Part shown: piece by piece, positions 1-6,342 of the stretch
Layout: the number at the start of each line of letters is the position of its first letter
Numbering within the stretch: position 1 is the stretch's first letter
Assembly (NCBI GenBank): GCA_905214155.1
Contig: CAJMLC010000073.1
Coordinates: 1 to 9,125 of the forward strand
Length of the DNA: 9,125 nucleotides
DNA from: an uncultured bacterium
Lineage (GTDB): Bacteria > Bacillota > Clostridia > Oscillospirales > Oscillospiraceae
Direction: 5' to 3'
Made by a program: the position numbers and the translations under genes
Notes under the pieces: model-generated
Database searches by the model: none
Seen by the model: the letters and a program-made list of their open reading frames with translations, nothing else
What the model was told of the DNA's origin: nothing

Positions 1-51
1 GCGCGAAAATTCCTCGCTGCCGGTCACATTGGGAGTTTTCAGATACACCCT

Positions 52-77
52 AGGGAGCGATAGAAGCATCGGTCCCT
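52..77. other. imperfect hairpin in the non-coding left edge
   Basis: Arms AGGGAGCGAT (52-61) and ATCGGTCCCT (68-77) pair over ten positions with one G/G mismatch, around the loop AGAAGC. The hairpin lies beyond the terminator of the leftward operon. No T-run follows it on either strand, so it is not an obvious terminator. It could be the edge of a dispersed intergenic repeat, the end of a mobile element, or a structure belonging to a gene outside the window. The rest of 1-79 holds no supported gene: short open frames exist, but none has a start with a ribosome binding site. Confidence 0.3.
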
Positions 78-79
78 AC

Positions 80-116
80 AAAAACAGGAAGGCAGCCGAA
101 TGGCTGCCTTCCTGTT
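80..116 (-). terminator. intrinsic terminator of the leftward operon
   Basis: A perfect 15-bp inverted repeat (AACAGGAAGGCAGCC at 83-97, its complement at 102-116) encloses a 4-base loop. Read on the minus strand, the stem is followed by a run of five T (84-80, partly within the stem foot). It begins one base after the stop codon of the secreted-protein gene. The T-run is only on the minus-strand side, so it is oriented to stop the GntR-ABC operon. Confidence 0.93.
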
Positions 117-117
117 G

Positions 118-1569
118 TTATTCAGCTGCCCACACAGCGGAAATGGGATTCTGATACGGCGGCTGGACGTCGGCAGCGTAGCCGTTTGCCAGGTCGAGCG
201 TGCTGTCGTAGATGCCGTAGTATTGCAGCGCATCATCCGCGTAGACCGAGACGGAAAGGCCGCAGCCGAGGCTGTAATGGTGTCTGGACGGATACTGCTC
301 GCCGTCCTGAATATCGGAGCGCGAATTGCAGACGATGGCGAGCCGCCCGTCCTGCCACGCAAAGTCGCGGTTCTGTGTGCTGTACCACGGCAGATATTCC
401 TCGTCCTGCTCGATGTCGCTGAATTTGACGTGCAGCGCCTGCTCGAGCAGGCCGTCCTCCGTCAGCGCGTAGAGGAAGAACTCGTTCGGGAAGCGGACGA
501 ACTGGAAATCCGGCCCGTCCGTGCGCTCCCACCAGTCATCCGGGCCAAACGGCCCGACGACGATGCGCTGCAGCTCCGCGCCGCTGGCCGCATCGAGCAC
601 GTAAATGACATAGTCGTCACCCTCGATCGTGTGCAGGAAGAGGCGCGTCCCGTCGCCGCTGGCCGCGAGATTGGACAGCGTGATCTCCGGGTCGACCGCG
701 TAGATACACTCGAGCTGATCGGCAAAAACGTCGTAGTTGTGCCAGCCGTCCTCCTGCCCTTTATAGGGTTCGTCCGTGTCCACCCAGCCGTAGGGCAGCC
801 GGTAGACGCCGTAGCCGCCGGGGACGCGGCTGGTGTCGACGAGGTTTCCAAGCTGCGTGCGGTTGGAGAAGAAGAAAAAGAAGGCGTCGTCCGTTGCGAC
901 GGATTGGGTATAGAAATCGAAGCTGTCGCCCTGTTCTGTGCTGCTCATTCCGACCGACGAGACGCCGTTCACAGACTTTCCTACCTCGACCTCGAGATAC
1001 TGGTCGTCCAAAACAGGGATCTGGAAATAGTCCTGTATGCGCGTCATCGCGTCCTGCTCTGGCCCAAGCTGATACGCGGGCTGCATGCCGTAGAACATGT
1101 CCGGCAGGACGATGTTGACATCCAGCGGATACGTCTCATAGTAGTCCGCCACGCGGAGCAGCGCGGAGGCCGTCGTGCCGGGCTGCACCTTGTCCTCCAG
1201 CGCATTGACCGCCGCGGCCAGCGCGTTGTCCTGATCAAAATCGTAGCTGGCCGTGATGCCGTCCCATACATCGAGGCTGCGCACTACGCCAGAATCGTTG
1301 TTCCAGTAGCGGTCGTGTTCGAACGTATAGTCCGTATGGGCCGTGTAGCTGGACTCCGTGAAGGAAAGCGTGCTGGCCCAGTGCAGATAGTTCCGATATT
1401 GCTCGTGGAGCTCGACGGTCAGGCCGTCGGCGGCTGCCGGGTCGCCGTAGACCACGCGCTCGGTGAACGCGACCTGATCCTTCGGCGCGTCCATGGCGCA
1501 CGCGGCAAAGACGGCGGACACGCCGAGCAGCAGCGCGAGCGCAAGCATCAGGATCGGATATTTACGCAT
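118..1569 (-). CDS. secreted protein of unknown family, probable lipoprotein, last gene of the ABC operon
   Basis: This gene encodes 483 residues whose family I do not recognise. Residues 1-24 form a classic export signal: basic MRK, a hydrophobic stretch from about 5 to 22, then FAAC with Cys24. That is an imperfect lipobox (Phe at -3 is unusual), so membrane anchoring is likely, but ordinary signal-peptidase cleavage after Ala22 or Ala23 is possible. The mature part is acidic and rich in Tyr, Trp and Asp. Residues about 300-460 contain recurring patterns such as DGTRLFLHT, YVIYVLDAASG and FFLYALTEDG, which look like beta-propeller blades; this is an inference. A run of five Phe lies at 230-234. 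The ATG is preceded by AAGGAGG at good spacing and overlaps the ATPase stop by 8 bp, implying coupled translation. In this context it may be an extracytoplasmic partner or sensor of the ABC proteins. No catalytic motif was seen. Confidence 0.85.
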   Translation of the reverse strand: MRKYPILMLALALLLGVSAVFAACAMDAPKDQVAFTERVVYGDPAAADGLTVELHEQYRNYLHWASTLSFTESSYTAHTDYTFEHDRYWNNDSGVVRSLDVWDGITASYDFDQDNALAAAVNALEDKVQPGTTASALLRVADYYETYPLDVNIVLPDMFYGMQPAYQLGPEQDAMTRIQDYFQIPVLDDQYLEVEVGKSVNGVSSVGMSSTEQGDSFDFYTQSVATDDAFFFFFSNRTQLGNLVDTSRVPGGYGVYRLPYGWVDTDEPYKGQEDGWHNYDVFADQLECIYAVDPEITLSNLAASGDGTRLFLHTIEGDDYVIYVLDAASGAELQRIVVGPFGPDDWWERTDGPDFQFVRFPNEFFLYALTEDGLLEQALHVKFSDIEQDEEYLPWYSTQNRDFAWQDGRLAIVCNSRSDIQDGEQYPSRHHYSLGCGLSVSVYADDALQYYGIYDSTLDLANGYAADVQPPYQNPISAVWAAE

Positions 1570-2305
1570 CGGCGTCCTCCTTCCCCGTGAGGTCGGAGAG
1601 GGCGCGGCTGACGCGGTCAGACTGGTAATGGTAGCTCGACTTGACGTAGTCCATCAGCGTCTGGCCCTGTTCCTCTAACTCGCTCAGCTGCGCGTCGCCG
1701 ACGATCTGCCCCTTGTGGAGCAGCACGGCGCGGCCAAGGAAGCCGGAGACCTCCTCAATAAGGTGCGTGGAGAGAACGATCGTCTCGTTCGGCTCTAAAA
1801 TGCCGAGCAGAACCTTGTAGAAATCCTCGCGGTTGAAGACGTCGTTGCCCGCGAACGGTTCGTCCATCAGAATATAGTCCGCGCCCTGGCAGAGGGCCAG
1901 AATGACCTCGAACTGGTTCTGCTGGCCCGTGGAGAAGCTGCGGATGGGCTTGCTCTTCGGCAGGGCGAAGAAGTCCATCAGGCCGCGGAAGCGCGTTTCG
2001 TTGAATTTTTCAAAGTGCGCGGCGTAGAAGTCGCGGTGATCCTCAGCCGTGAGGCCGGGGAAAAAGCTGTGCTCGCATGTCGCGAACGAGAGGCGGGCGA
2101 TATTCTTGCGCGTGATGGGCGCGCCGTCCAGCGTGATGTCGCCCTGATAGTGGATGAGGTTCAGGATCGACTTCAGCAGCGTCGTCTTGCCCGCGCCGTT
2201 CTCGCCGAACAGGCCGACAAGCTCGCCCGGGCCGATGGACAGCGAGACGTCGTCCAGCGCGTGTGTCGCGCCGTAGGATTTGGAGATATGGTTTAGTTCG
2301 ATCAT
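1562..2305 (-). CDS. ABC transporter ATP-binding protein (YtrB/BcrA-like)
   Basis: This is a 247-residue ATPase subunit that would power the membrane proteins encoded upstream. Walker A is GENGAGKTT (34-42), Walker B with catalytic Glu is ILMDEP (145-150), and the H-switch is STH (179-181). Several other motifs are unusual. The signature is STGQQ (125-129) instead of LSGGQ, the D-loop reads AGND (152-155), and the Q-loop region reads CEHSFFP (77-83) without an evident Gln. The frame stays open to 2470, but the ATG at 2305 is chosen because GGAGGG precedes it at proper spacing, the family N-terminus (MIELNHISKSYG) starts there, and it forms an ATGA overlap with the stop of the upstream membrane gene. 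Size and order after a YtrA-type GntR gene match small-repressor ABC export modules. The substrate (antimicrobial peptide, lipid, envelope stress factor) cannot be deduced. Confidence 0.93.
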   Translation of the reverse strand: MIELNHISKSYGATHALDDVSLSIGPGELVGLFGENGAGKTTLLKSILNLIHYQGDITLDGAPITRKNIARLSFATCEHSFFPGLTAEDHRDFYAAHFEKFNETRFRGLMDFFALPKSKPIRSFSTGQQNQFEVILALCQGADYILMDEPFAGNDVFNREDFYKVLLGILEPNETIVLSTHLIEEVSGFLGRAVLLHKGQIVGDAQLSELEEQGQTLMDYVKSSYHYQSDRVSRALSDLTGKEDADA

Positions 2306-2814
2306 CCGAAAGCCCTCCAGAACAGAAAATGTTCGCCCGCCGGGATGCACTGCGGCGGCGTCGCCTTGAAATAGATGAGGTTGCAGAGGCAAATGAGCAC
2401 GGCCGTTAGGATCATCCCCGCCGCAAGACCGATCAGCGGAACAGCCGCACAGCGGCGCGGCAGCTCCCACCGGTCTGGAATGCGGCGCATGAGATAGATG
2501 GATTTTGATTCGCGGTAGAAGGTCATATAATTGGCCGCGATATTCACGAACGTAAGGATACCGTACACCACCGCGAGGCGGAACGTCCCGCTCAGGATCT
2601 CCGCAAGCGGGTCGATCTGCGCGCCGCTTCGCAGCAGCCGGCGGCCCAGCACATCCTCGTAGAGCCGTTCGCGCGCGTTTTCGTACCGGATGACAAAAAT
2701 CAGGAATGAGCCGAGCAGCACGAACAGCGCGAACCAGAGCGCGAGCAGGCCGAGGTCGCGTTTGAACTTCGCGCCGGGCGGCACGAGGTCAGCCAGCGTC
2801 CGTTTCCGTTTCAT
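2302..2814 (-). CDS. small integral membrane protein, putative ABC permease subunit
   Basis: This 170-residue protein has a basic N-terminus (MKRKR) and about three hydrophobic segments (roughly residues 20-42, 79-96 and 122-147). The loop between the first two is charged. I recognise no named domain. Its position between another membrane protein and the ATPase, with a 26-bp overlap upstream and a 4-bp ATGA overlap downstream, makes it a likely permease subunit or accessory of the same complex. The start ATG at 2814 has GGAGG about eight bases upstream. It is short for a full ABC-2 permease, so it may need to assemble with the other membrane protein. The function is inferred from context only. 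Confidence 0.8.
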   Translation of the reverse strand: MKRKRTLADLVPPGAKFKRDLGLLALWFALFVLLGSFLIFVIRYENARERLYEDVLGRRLLRSGAQIDPLAEILSGTFRLAVVYGILTFVNIAANYMTFYRESKSIYLMRRIPDRWELPRRCAAVPLIGLAAGMILTAVLICLCNLIYFKATPPQCIPAGEHFLFWRAFG

Positions 2815-3535
2815 CGTCGTCCTCCTTCCGTTTTCCGTTGTGCGCCGCCGTCAGCGCGAGGCCGAAGCCGATGGCCGTGACGATCAGTACGACGGCCAGC
2901 CAGAGGCAGCTGGCGTCCCCTTCGCCGAGCGTGACCGGCATCCGCGAAATGATGAACACCAGCACAAACATCGGCGTGCCCCCGCGATTGCGATTCCGCC
3001 GCGCGAGACTGGCCGCGGCGCAGCTGAGCCCCGCGCAGACCATGTAGAGAATGTTGCGCGTCCAGACCACGGACTCGCCAAACGGCAGCAGCCCGTGCAG
3101 AAAGCTGTCCCGCGCCAGCATCAGGAATACGCCCTGCGGGCCGAGGGCATAGCCCGCGCTCCGCTGATAGACGCACGCGAGGCCGAAGACCGTCAGGATC
3201 TGCGCGCAGTAGAACAGCAGGAAGCAGAGCGCGGCGGCCAGCGCGTCCCAGAGCAGGAACGCGCGCTCCGAAATTTGCAGCCTTTGCAGAAAATAGCACG
3301 TCTTCACGCGCTTCGTATCCGGGCTGAAGCAGGTGATCATCACGGCGATGTAGCTCAGCACGAAGAGGATGCGCAGCGCGAGGATGCCCGGCCCGCCGCC
3401 GTTGCCCCAGGCCTGCTCGAGGCCCAGAATGAAGAACGCCGCAGTAGAAATTCCAGCCGCCGCGGCCAGCGTGAGCAGCAGCTTCCAGAGCTTTGCCCGG
3501 ATGCAGAGCGCAAAGACGCTCAGGTGTTTTCGCAT
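2789..3535 (-). CDS. multi-spanning membrane protein, putative ABC permease subunit
   Basis: This 248-residue protein has roughly six hydrophobic segments (about 14-37, 50-70, 92-118, 155-177, 183-200 and 209-231) and a charged acidic C-terminal tail (KRKEDDDETETDAG). There is no recognisable catalytic motif. The layout fits an ABC-2-like transmembrane subunit working with the ATPase two genes downstream. The ATG at 3535 is preferred over an in-frame TTG at 3550, because GGGAGGAA lies directly upstream of the ATG at normal spacing and itself includes the TTG. The gene overlaps the GntR reading frame by 16 bp, so translation is probably coupled to repressor synthesis. Permease identity is inferred from operon context. 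Confidence 0.82.
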   Translation of the reverse strand: MRKHLSVFALCIRAKLWKLLLTLAAAAGISTAAFFILGLEQAWGNGGGPGILALRILFVLSYIAVMITCFSPDTKRVKTCYFLQRLQISERAFLLWDALAAALCFLLFYCAQILTVFGLACVYQRSAGYALGPQGVFLMLARDSFLHGLLPFGESVVWTRNILYMVCAGLSCAAASLARRNRNRGGTPMFVLVFIISRMPVTLGEGDASCLWLAVVLIVTAIGFGLALTAAHNGKRKEDDDETETDAG

Positions 3536-3912
3536 GACGTTTCCTCCCAAAATTCCGAAATGAGGCGCAGCGCGTCCTCCCGCGCAATGCCCATCTGCCG
3601 CAGCGAGCGCGTCACGGCCCGCAGCTCCTCGCGCAGCAGCGTCTGCCGCAGTGCGGCGAGCTTCCCTTCGTCCACGGTCACATAGCTCTTCGCGCCGGAA
3701 TGCGACGCGATCAGGCCCTCGTCCTCCAGCAGGCGGAACGCCTTCTGCACCGTGTTCGGGTTGACACCGAGCAGCGCCGAGAGCACGCGGCGCGACGGCA
3801 GCTCGTCCCCGTCGCGGATCGTCCCGGCGACGCAGCCGCGGCGGATATAAGTTTGGATTTGCAGATAGATCGGCACACCGTCCACCGCGCGGAAGCTCCC
3901 AAAGGAAACCAT
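3520..3912 (-). CDS. GntR-family transcriptional regulator, YtrA subfamily
   Basis: This 130-residue regulator is close in length to the YtrA subfamily, where a winged-helix domain is followed by only a short C-terminal helical tail rather than a large ligand domain. Visible motifs are PIYLQIQTYIRRG near the start, GDELPSRRVLSALLGVNPNTVQKAFRLLE-type DNA-binding helices (about residues 35-64), and the wing GLIASHSG (66-73). YtrA-type proteins usually repress their own ABC operons and respond to cell-envelope antibiotics or stress; that ligand class is family knowledge and is not shown here. It is the first gene of the leftward operon, 37 or so bases after the predicted start of transcription, with inverted repeats over its promoter, so autorepression is likely. 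The start is the ATG at 3912; the ribosome site before it (GGTGGTG) is weaker than those of its neighbours. Confidence 0.93.
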   Translation of the reverse strand: MVSFGSFRAVDGVPIYLQIQTYIRRGCVAGTIRDGDELPSRRVLSALLGVNPNTVQKAFRLLEDEGLIASHSGAKSYVTVDEGKLAALRQTLLREELRAVTRSLRQMGIAREDALRLISEFWEETSCENT

Positions 3913-3932
3913 TGTTTCACCACCGTGTCATT

Positions 3933-3944
3933 CCTGTAATACAG
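3933..3944. promoter_or_regulatory. second putative GntR half-site in the leader
   Basis: CCTGTAATACAG repeats ten bases (CCTGTAATAC) of the sequence at 3962-3971 inside the main operator, and its core CTGTA-A-TACAG is itself palindromic. It lies just downstream of the predicted start of transcription and could be a second contact for the repressor, giving cooperative binding. Confidence 0.5.
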
Positions 3945-3951
3945 TTCATAA

Positions 3952-3973
3952 CCGTATTATACCTGTAATACGG
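3952..3973. promoter_or_regulatory. probable GntR (YtrA-type) operator over the -10 box
   Basis: A perfect inverted repeat has arms CCGTATTA (3952-3959) and TAATACGG (3966-3973) separated by six bases. It covers the -10 hexamer and half of the spacer of the leftward promoter, an ideal place to block RNA polymerase. The adjacent GntR gene is the natural candidate to bind. No binding data can be read from the sequence. Confidence 0.75.
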
Positions 3974-3983
3974 TTTTTGTCAA
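3956..3983 (-). promoter_or_regulatory. sigma-A-type promoter of the GntR-ABC operon
   Basis: On the minus strand, TTGACA (3983-3978) and TATAAT (3961-3956) match both consensus hexamers exactly, with a 16-bp spacer. Transcription would start near 3949, giving a leader of about 37 bases. So strong a promoter implies that the operon is held off by a repressor in normal conditions. Confidence 0.9.
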
Positions 3984-4034
3984 GCTGCTCCGCGATTTCC
4001 CCGGAAATTTTGTTCAACCTGACCAATTTTCGCA

Positions 4035-4063
4035 TTGACAAGGCGAAAGCATCGGTCTATAAT
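4035..4063 (+). promoter_or_regulatory. sigma-A-type promoter of the TetR-kinase-aldolase operon
   Basis: TTGACA (4035-4040) and TATAAT (4058-4063) are exact consensus hexamers with an optimal 17-bp spacer. Transcription should start near 4070, inside the palindrome at 4069-4092, about 37 bases before the TetR start codon. Confidence 0.92.
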
Positions 4064-4068
4064 GAATA

Positions 4069-4092
4069 TGACGTGAATAGCCATTCACGTCA
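4069..4092. promoter_or_regulatory. probable TetR operator at the transcription start
   Basis: A perfect palindrome has arms TGACGTGAAT (4069-4078) and ATTCACGTCA (4083-4092) around the centre AGCC. Its position at +1 of a consensus promoter and directly before the tetR-like gene is the usual arrangement for autorepression by TetR proteins. The core GTGAAT/ATTCAC has the length and symmetry expected for two TetR dimers or one extended dimer. Confidence 0.82.
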
Positions 4093-4106
4093 GAATGGAG
4101 AAGCCC

Positions 4107-4781
4107 ATGTATAAAAAACTCGATCAGGCGGCGCTGGACGCGATTTTGGAGTGCGGCGTCGATGAATTTGCCCGCTGCGGCTTTCAGCCCGCGTCGGTGG
4201 CAAACGTCGCGCGCGCGGCGGGCGTCAGCGTGGGCGTCATCTATAAATATTTCGGCGACAAGCAGTCGCTGTTTCTCGCGTGCGTGCGGCACAGCCTCGA
4301 GCTGCTGGACGCGACGCTGCGCGAGGCCGTGCCCGAAGGGGCCGACGCGGAGACGAGCATCCGCGCCCTCGTCCCGGCGCTGATCGCCGCCGCGCGGCAG
4401 CACGGGAATTATAACGTGCTCTACAACGAGATCACCTCCGGCAGCTGCCGGGAATTTGCGCCGGAGCTGGCCCGCGAGATCGAATCGCGCACGGCGCGGC
4501 TCTACACGCGCCTGTTTGAAACGGCGAAGGAGGCCGGGGTCCTCGCGCCGGGACTTGCGCCGGAGGCCGCCGCGTTTTTCTTCGACAATCTGCTGATGAT
4601 GCTCCAATTTTCGTATTCCTGCGACTATTATCAGCACCGGATGCGGCTCTACTGCGGCGAAAACGCCGCCTGGAACGATGAAATGATGGCAGACCAACTG
4701 ACGCGCTTTTTATTGGGTGCGATGAGAGGAGAAGGATCATGCAATATATCGTTGCCTACGACTTCGGAACCACCGGCGTAA
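4107..4781 (+). CDS. TetR/AcrR-family transcriptional regulator
   Basis: This 224-residue regulator has an N-terminal TetR DNA-binding domain: first helix ALDAILECGVDEFARCGF (9-26), then the helix-turn-helix VANVARAAGVSVGVIYKYFGDKQSLF (31-56), with the family hallmark GVIYKYFGDK in the recognition region. The C-terminal part (about 60-205) is helical and would bind an unknown effector. The ATG at 4107 is chosen over one at 4095 because GGAGAA lies at correct spacing before it and nothing suitable precedes 4095. It is the first gene of the rightward operon and most likely controls it through the palindrome at 4069-4092; the inducer may be a substrate of the encoded pathway (inference). Its last 14 codons overlap the kinase gene by 43 bp in another frame. 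Confidence 0.93.
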   Translation: MYKKLDQAALDAILECGVDEFARCGFQPASVANVARAAGVSVGVIYKYFGDKQSLFLACVRHSLELLDATLREAVPEGADAETSIRALVPALIAAARQHGNYNVLYNEITSGSCREFAPELAREIESRTARLYTRLFETAKEAGVLAPGLAPEAAAFFFDNLLMMLQFSYSCDYYQHRMRLYCGENAAWNDEMMADQLTRFLLGAMRGEGSCNISLPTTSEPPA

Positions 4782-6340
4782 AGACCTGTCTGTTTTCCAT
4801 CGACGGCGGCATCCGCATGGAAGCCAGCGCCTATGCCCCCTACGGCCTCTACATCCTGCCGGATGGCGGCGCGGAGCAGGATGCGGACGAATGGTGGGCC
4901 GCCATGTGCAGCACCACACGCGCCGCGTTTGAGAAAACCAGCGTCCGGCCCGAGCAGGTGACGGGCATCTCGTTCTGCTCACAGATGCAGGGCATGGTGC
5001 TCGTCGATGAACATGCGAACGCGCTCCGCCGCCCGATGAGCTATATGGACCAGCGCGCGGGCGCGGAATTCCGCGCGTGTCAGACGCACGGACTGACGAT
5101 CTCGGGCGTGAACGCGGGGATGATGCTCCGCAGTCTGGCCGCGACGCATGCCGCGTCGACGAGCGTGAAAGATCCGCTCTGGAAATACAAGTGGGTGCAG
5201 GCGCACGAGCCGGTGGTCTTCCAAAAGGCGCACAAATGGCTCGACGTGAAGGAATATCTGATCGCGCGCTGCACGGGTGAATTCGTCATGACGCGCGACT
5301 CGGCCTATTCCACGTTCCTCTACGACACGCGGCCCGGCCATGAGGGCTGGAACGAGGGGCTTTGCAAGATGTACGGCGTCGAGCCGCGGCACCTGCCGCG
5401 CATCATCGAGTGCCGCGATGTCGCTGGAACACTCACCGCAAAGGCCGCGGCGGAGCTTGGCCTCTGCGAAGGGACGCCCGTCTATGGAGGCGGCGGCGAC
5501 GCGACGCTCATCGGCGTCGGCGCGGGCGCAACCGAGGTCGGCCAGACGCACATCTACTCCGGCACGTCCGGCTGGGTCGGCACGGTGATGGATCATCAGG
5601 CCGTCGACGTCGCCGCGATGATGGCGGGCATTGTCGGGGCCGAGCCTGGAAAATACAACTATTTTGCCGAGATGGAGACGGCGGGCAAATGCTTTGAATG
5701 GGTGAAGAATCATCTGGTGCTCGACGAGGTGAACGTGTATCTTGCGAAGACCGACGTGGCCGAGAGCCGCGAGACGGTCTATGAGAGCCTCTACGACTAT
5801 ATGTCCGACACCGTGGCGAAGGTGGCCCCCGGCTCCGGCGGCGTGCTCTTCACGCCGTGGCTGCACGGCAACCGCTGCCCGTTCGAGGACGCCGCCGCGG
5901 CGGGCATGTTCTTCAACCTGCGGCTCGAGACCGGGAAGGCGCAGATGCTGCGCGCGGTGCTGGAGGGCATCTGCTTCCACCTGCGCTGGATGCTTGAGGT
6001 GCAGGAGAAGAAGACGAAGACGTCTGACCCGATCCGCTTCGTCGGCGGCGGAGCGCTCTCCCCTGTCACGTGCCAGATGCTGGCCGACATCACGGGCCGG
6101 ACGATCGAGACCGTGGAAAACACGAAGGACGTCGGCGCCATCGGCGCGGCGATGCTCGCCGCGGTGGGCAGCGGCGCGTTCGCGAGCCTTTCGGACGCGG
6201 CGAAGCTCGTCGCTGTCAACGGCACATACCGGACCGATCCGGCGAATAAGGCGGTCTACGACCGGAATTTCCGGGTCTTCCGGAAGCTGTACGCGGCCAA
6301 CAAAGAGAATTTTGCGATCTTGAATCGATTGGAGGGATAA
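4739..6340 (+). CDS. FGGY-family carbohydrate kinase (xylulokinase-like)
   Basis: This 533-residue cytosolic kinase of the FGGY family transfers phosphate from ATP to a sugar or polyol. Evidence by position: phosphate loop DFGTTGVKT (8-16); substrate-side motifs ISFCSQMQGMVLVD (77-90) and YMDQRA (102-107), as in xylulokinases; catalytic Asp254 in YGGGGDATL; YSGTSGWVG (273-281); ATP-binding VGGGALSPVTCQMLADITGR (435-454); and DVGAIGAAMLAA near the end. Length is near the upper end for xylulokinases (about 480-520). The ATG follows AGGAG with seven bases between and overlaps the TetR gene; the aldolase starts two bases after its stop. Together with the class II aldolase it suggests a ketose phosphate that is then cleaved. 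The exact sugar (xylulose, ribulose, fuculose, rhamnulose or other) cannot be fixed by reading alone, and no isomerase is visible nearby. Confidence 0.92.
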   Translation: MQYIVAYDFGTTGVKTCLFSIDGGIRMEASAYAPYGLYILPDGGAEQDADEWWAAMCSTTRAAFEKTSVRPEQVTGISFCSQMQGMVLVDEHANALRRPMSYMDQRAGAEFRACQTHGLTISGVNAGMMLRSLAATHAASTSVKDPLWKYKWVQAHEPVVFQKAHKWLDVKEYLIARCTGEFVMTRDSAYSTFLYDTRPGHEGWNEGLCKMYGVEPRHLPRIIECRDVAGTLTAKAAAELGLCEGTPVYGGGGDATLIGVGAGATEVGQTHIYSGTSGWVGTVMDHQAVDVAAMMAGIVGAEPGKYNYFAEMETAGKCFEWVKNHLVLDEVNVYLAKTDVAESRETVYESLYDYMSDTVAKVAPGSGGVLFTPWLHGNRCPFEDAAAAGMFFNLRLETGKAQMLRAVLEGICFHLRWMLEVQEKKTKTSDPIRFVGGGALSPVTCQMLADITGRTIETVENTKDVGAIGAAMLAAVGSGAFASLSDAAKLVAVNGTYRTDPANKAVYDRNFRVFRKLYAANKENFAILNRLEG

Positions 6341-6342
6341 CC

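Noticed and set aside
100..1590. Plus-strand open frame of 496 codons opposite the secreted-protein gene
   Set aside because: It is a mirror of a GC-rich gene. The product is rich in Arg, Val and Ala with no domain, there is no ribosome site at its start, and it would read through the terminator stem. The minus-strand gene has a signal peptide, a good ribosome site and operon coupling.
2306..2470. N-terminal extension of the ATPase to an upstream start at 2470
   Set aside because: The extra 55 residues overlap the membrane gene, look nothing like an ABC protein, and would lie before a proper start with GGAGGG at 2305.
2690..3685. Plus-strand open frame of 331 codons opposite the membrane and GntR genes
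   Set aside because: The composition is Arg/Gln/Glu-rich low-complexity without motifs. The opposite strand encodes convincing transmembrane segments and a GntR domain.
3995..4008. Short palindrome ATTTCC-CC-GGAAAT between the two -35 boxes
   Set aside because: The arms are only six bases and it overlaps neither promoter core. It could be a third operator, but this is not supportable from one sequence.
4014..4697. Minus-strand open frame of 227 codons opposite the TetR gene
   Set aside because: It ends inside the promoter region and has no ribosome site or domain. The plus strand has a clear TetR helix-turn-helix.
4979..5980. Minus-strand open frame of 333 codons inside the kinase gene
   Set aside because: It is an antisense shadow of a well-supported FGGY kinase; its His/Arg/Ala-rich product has no recognisable motif.
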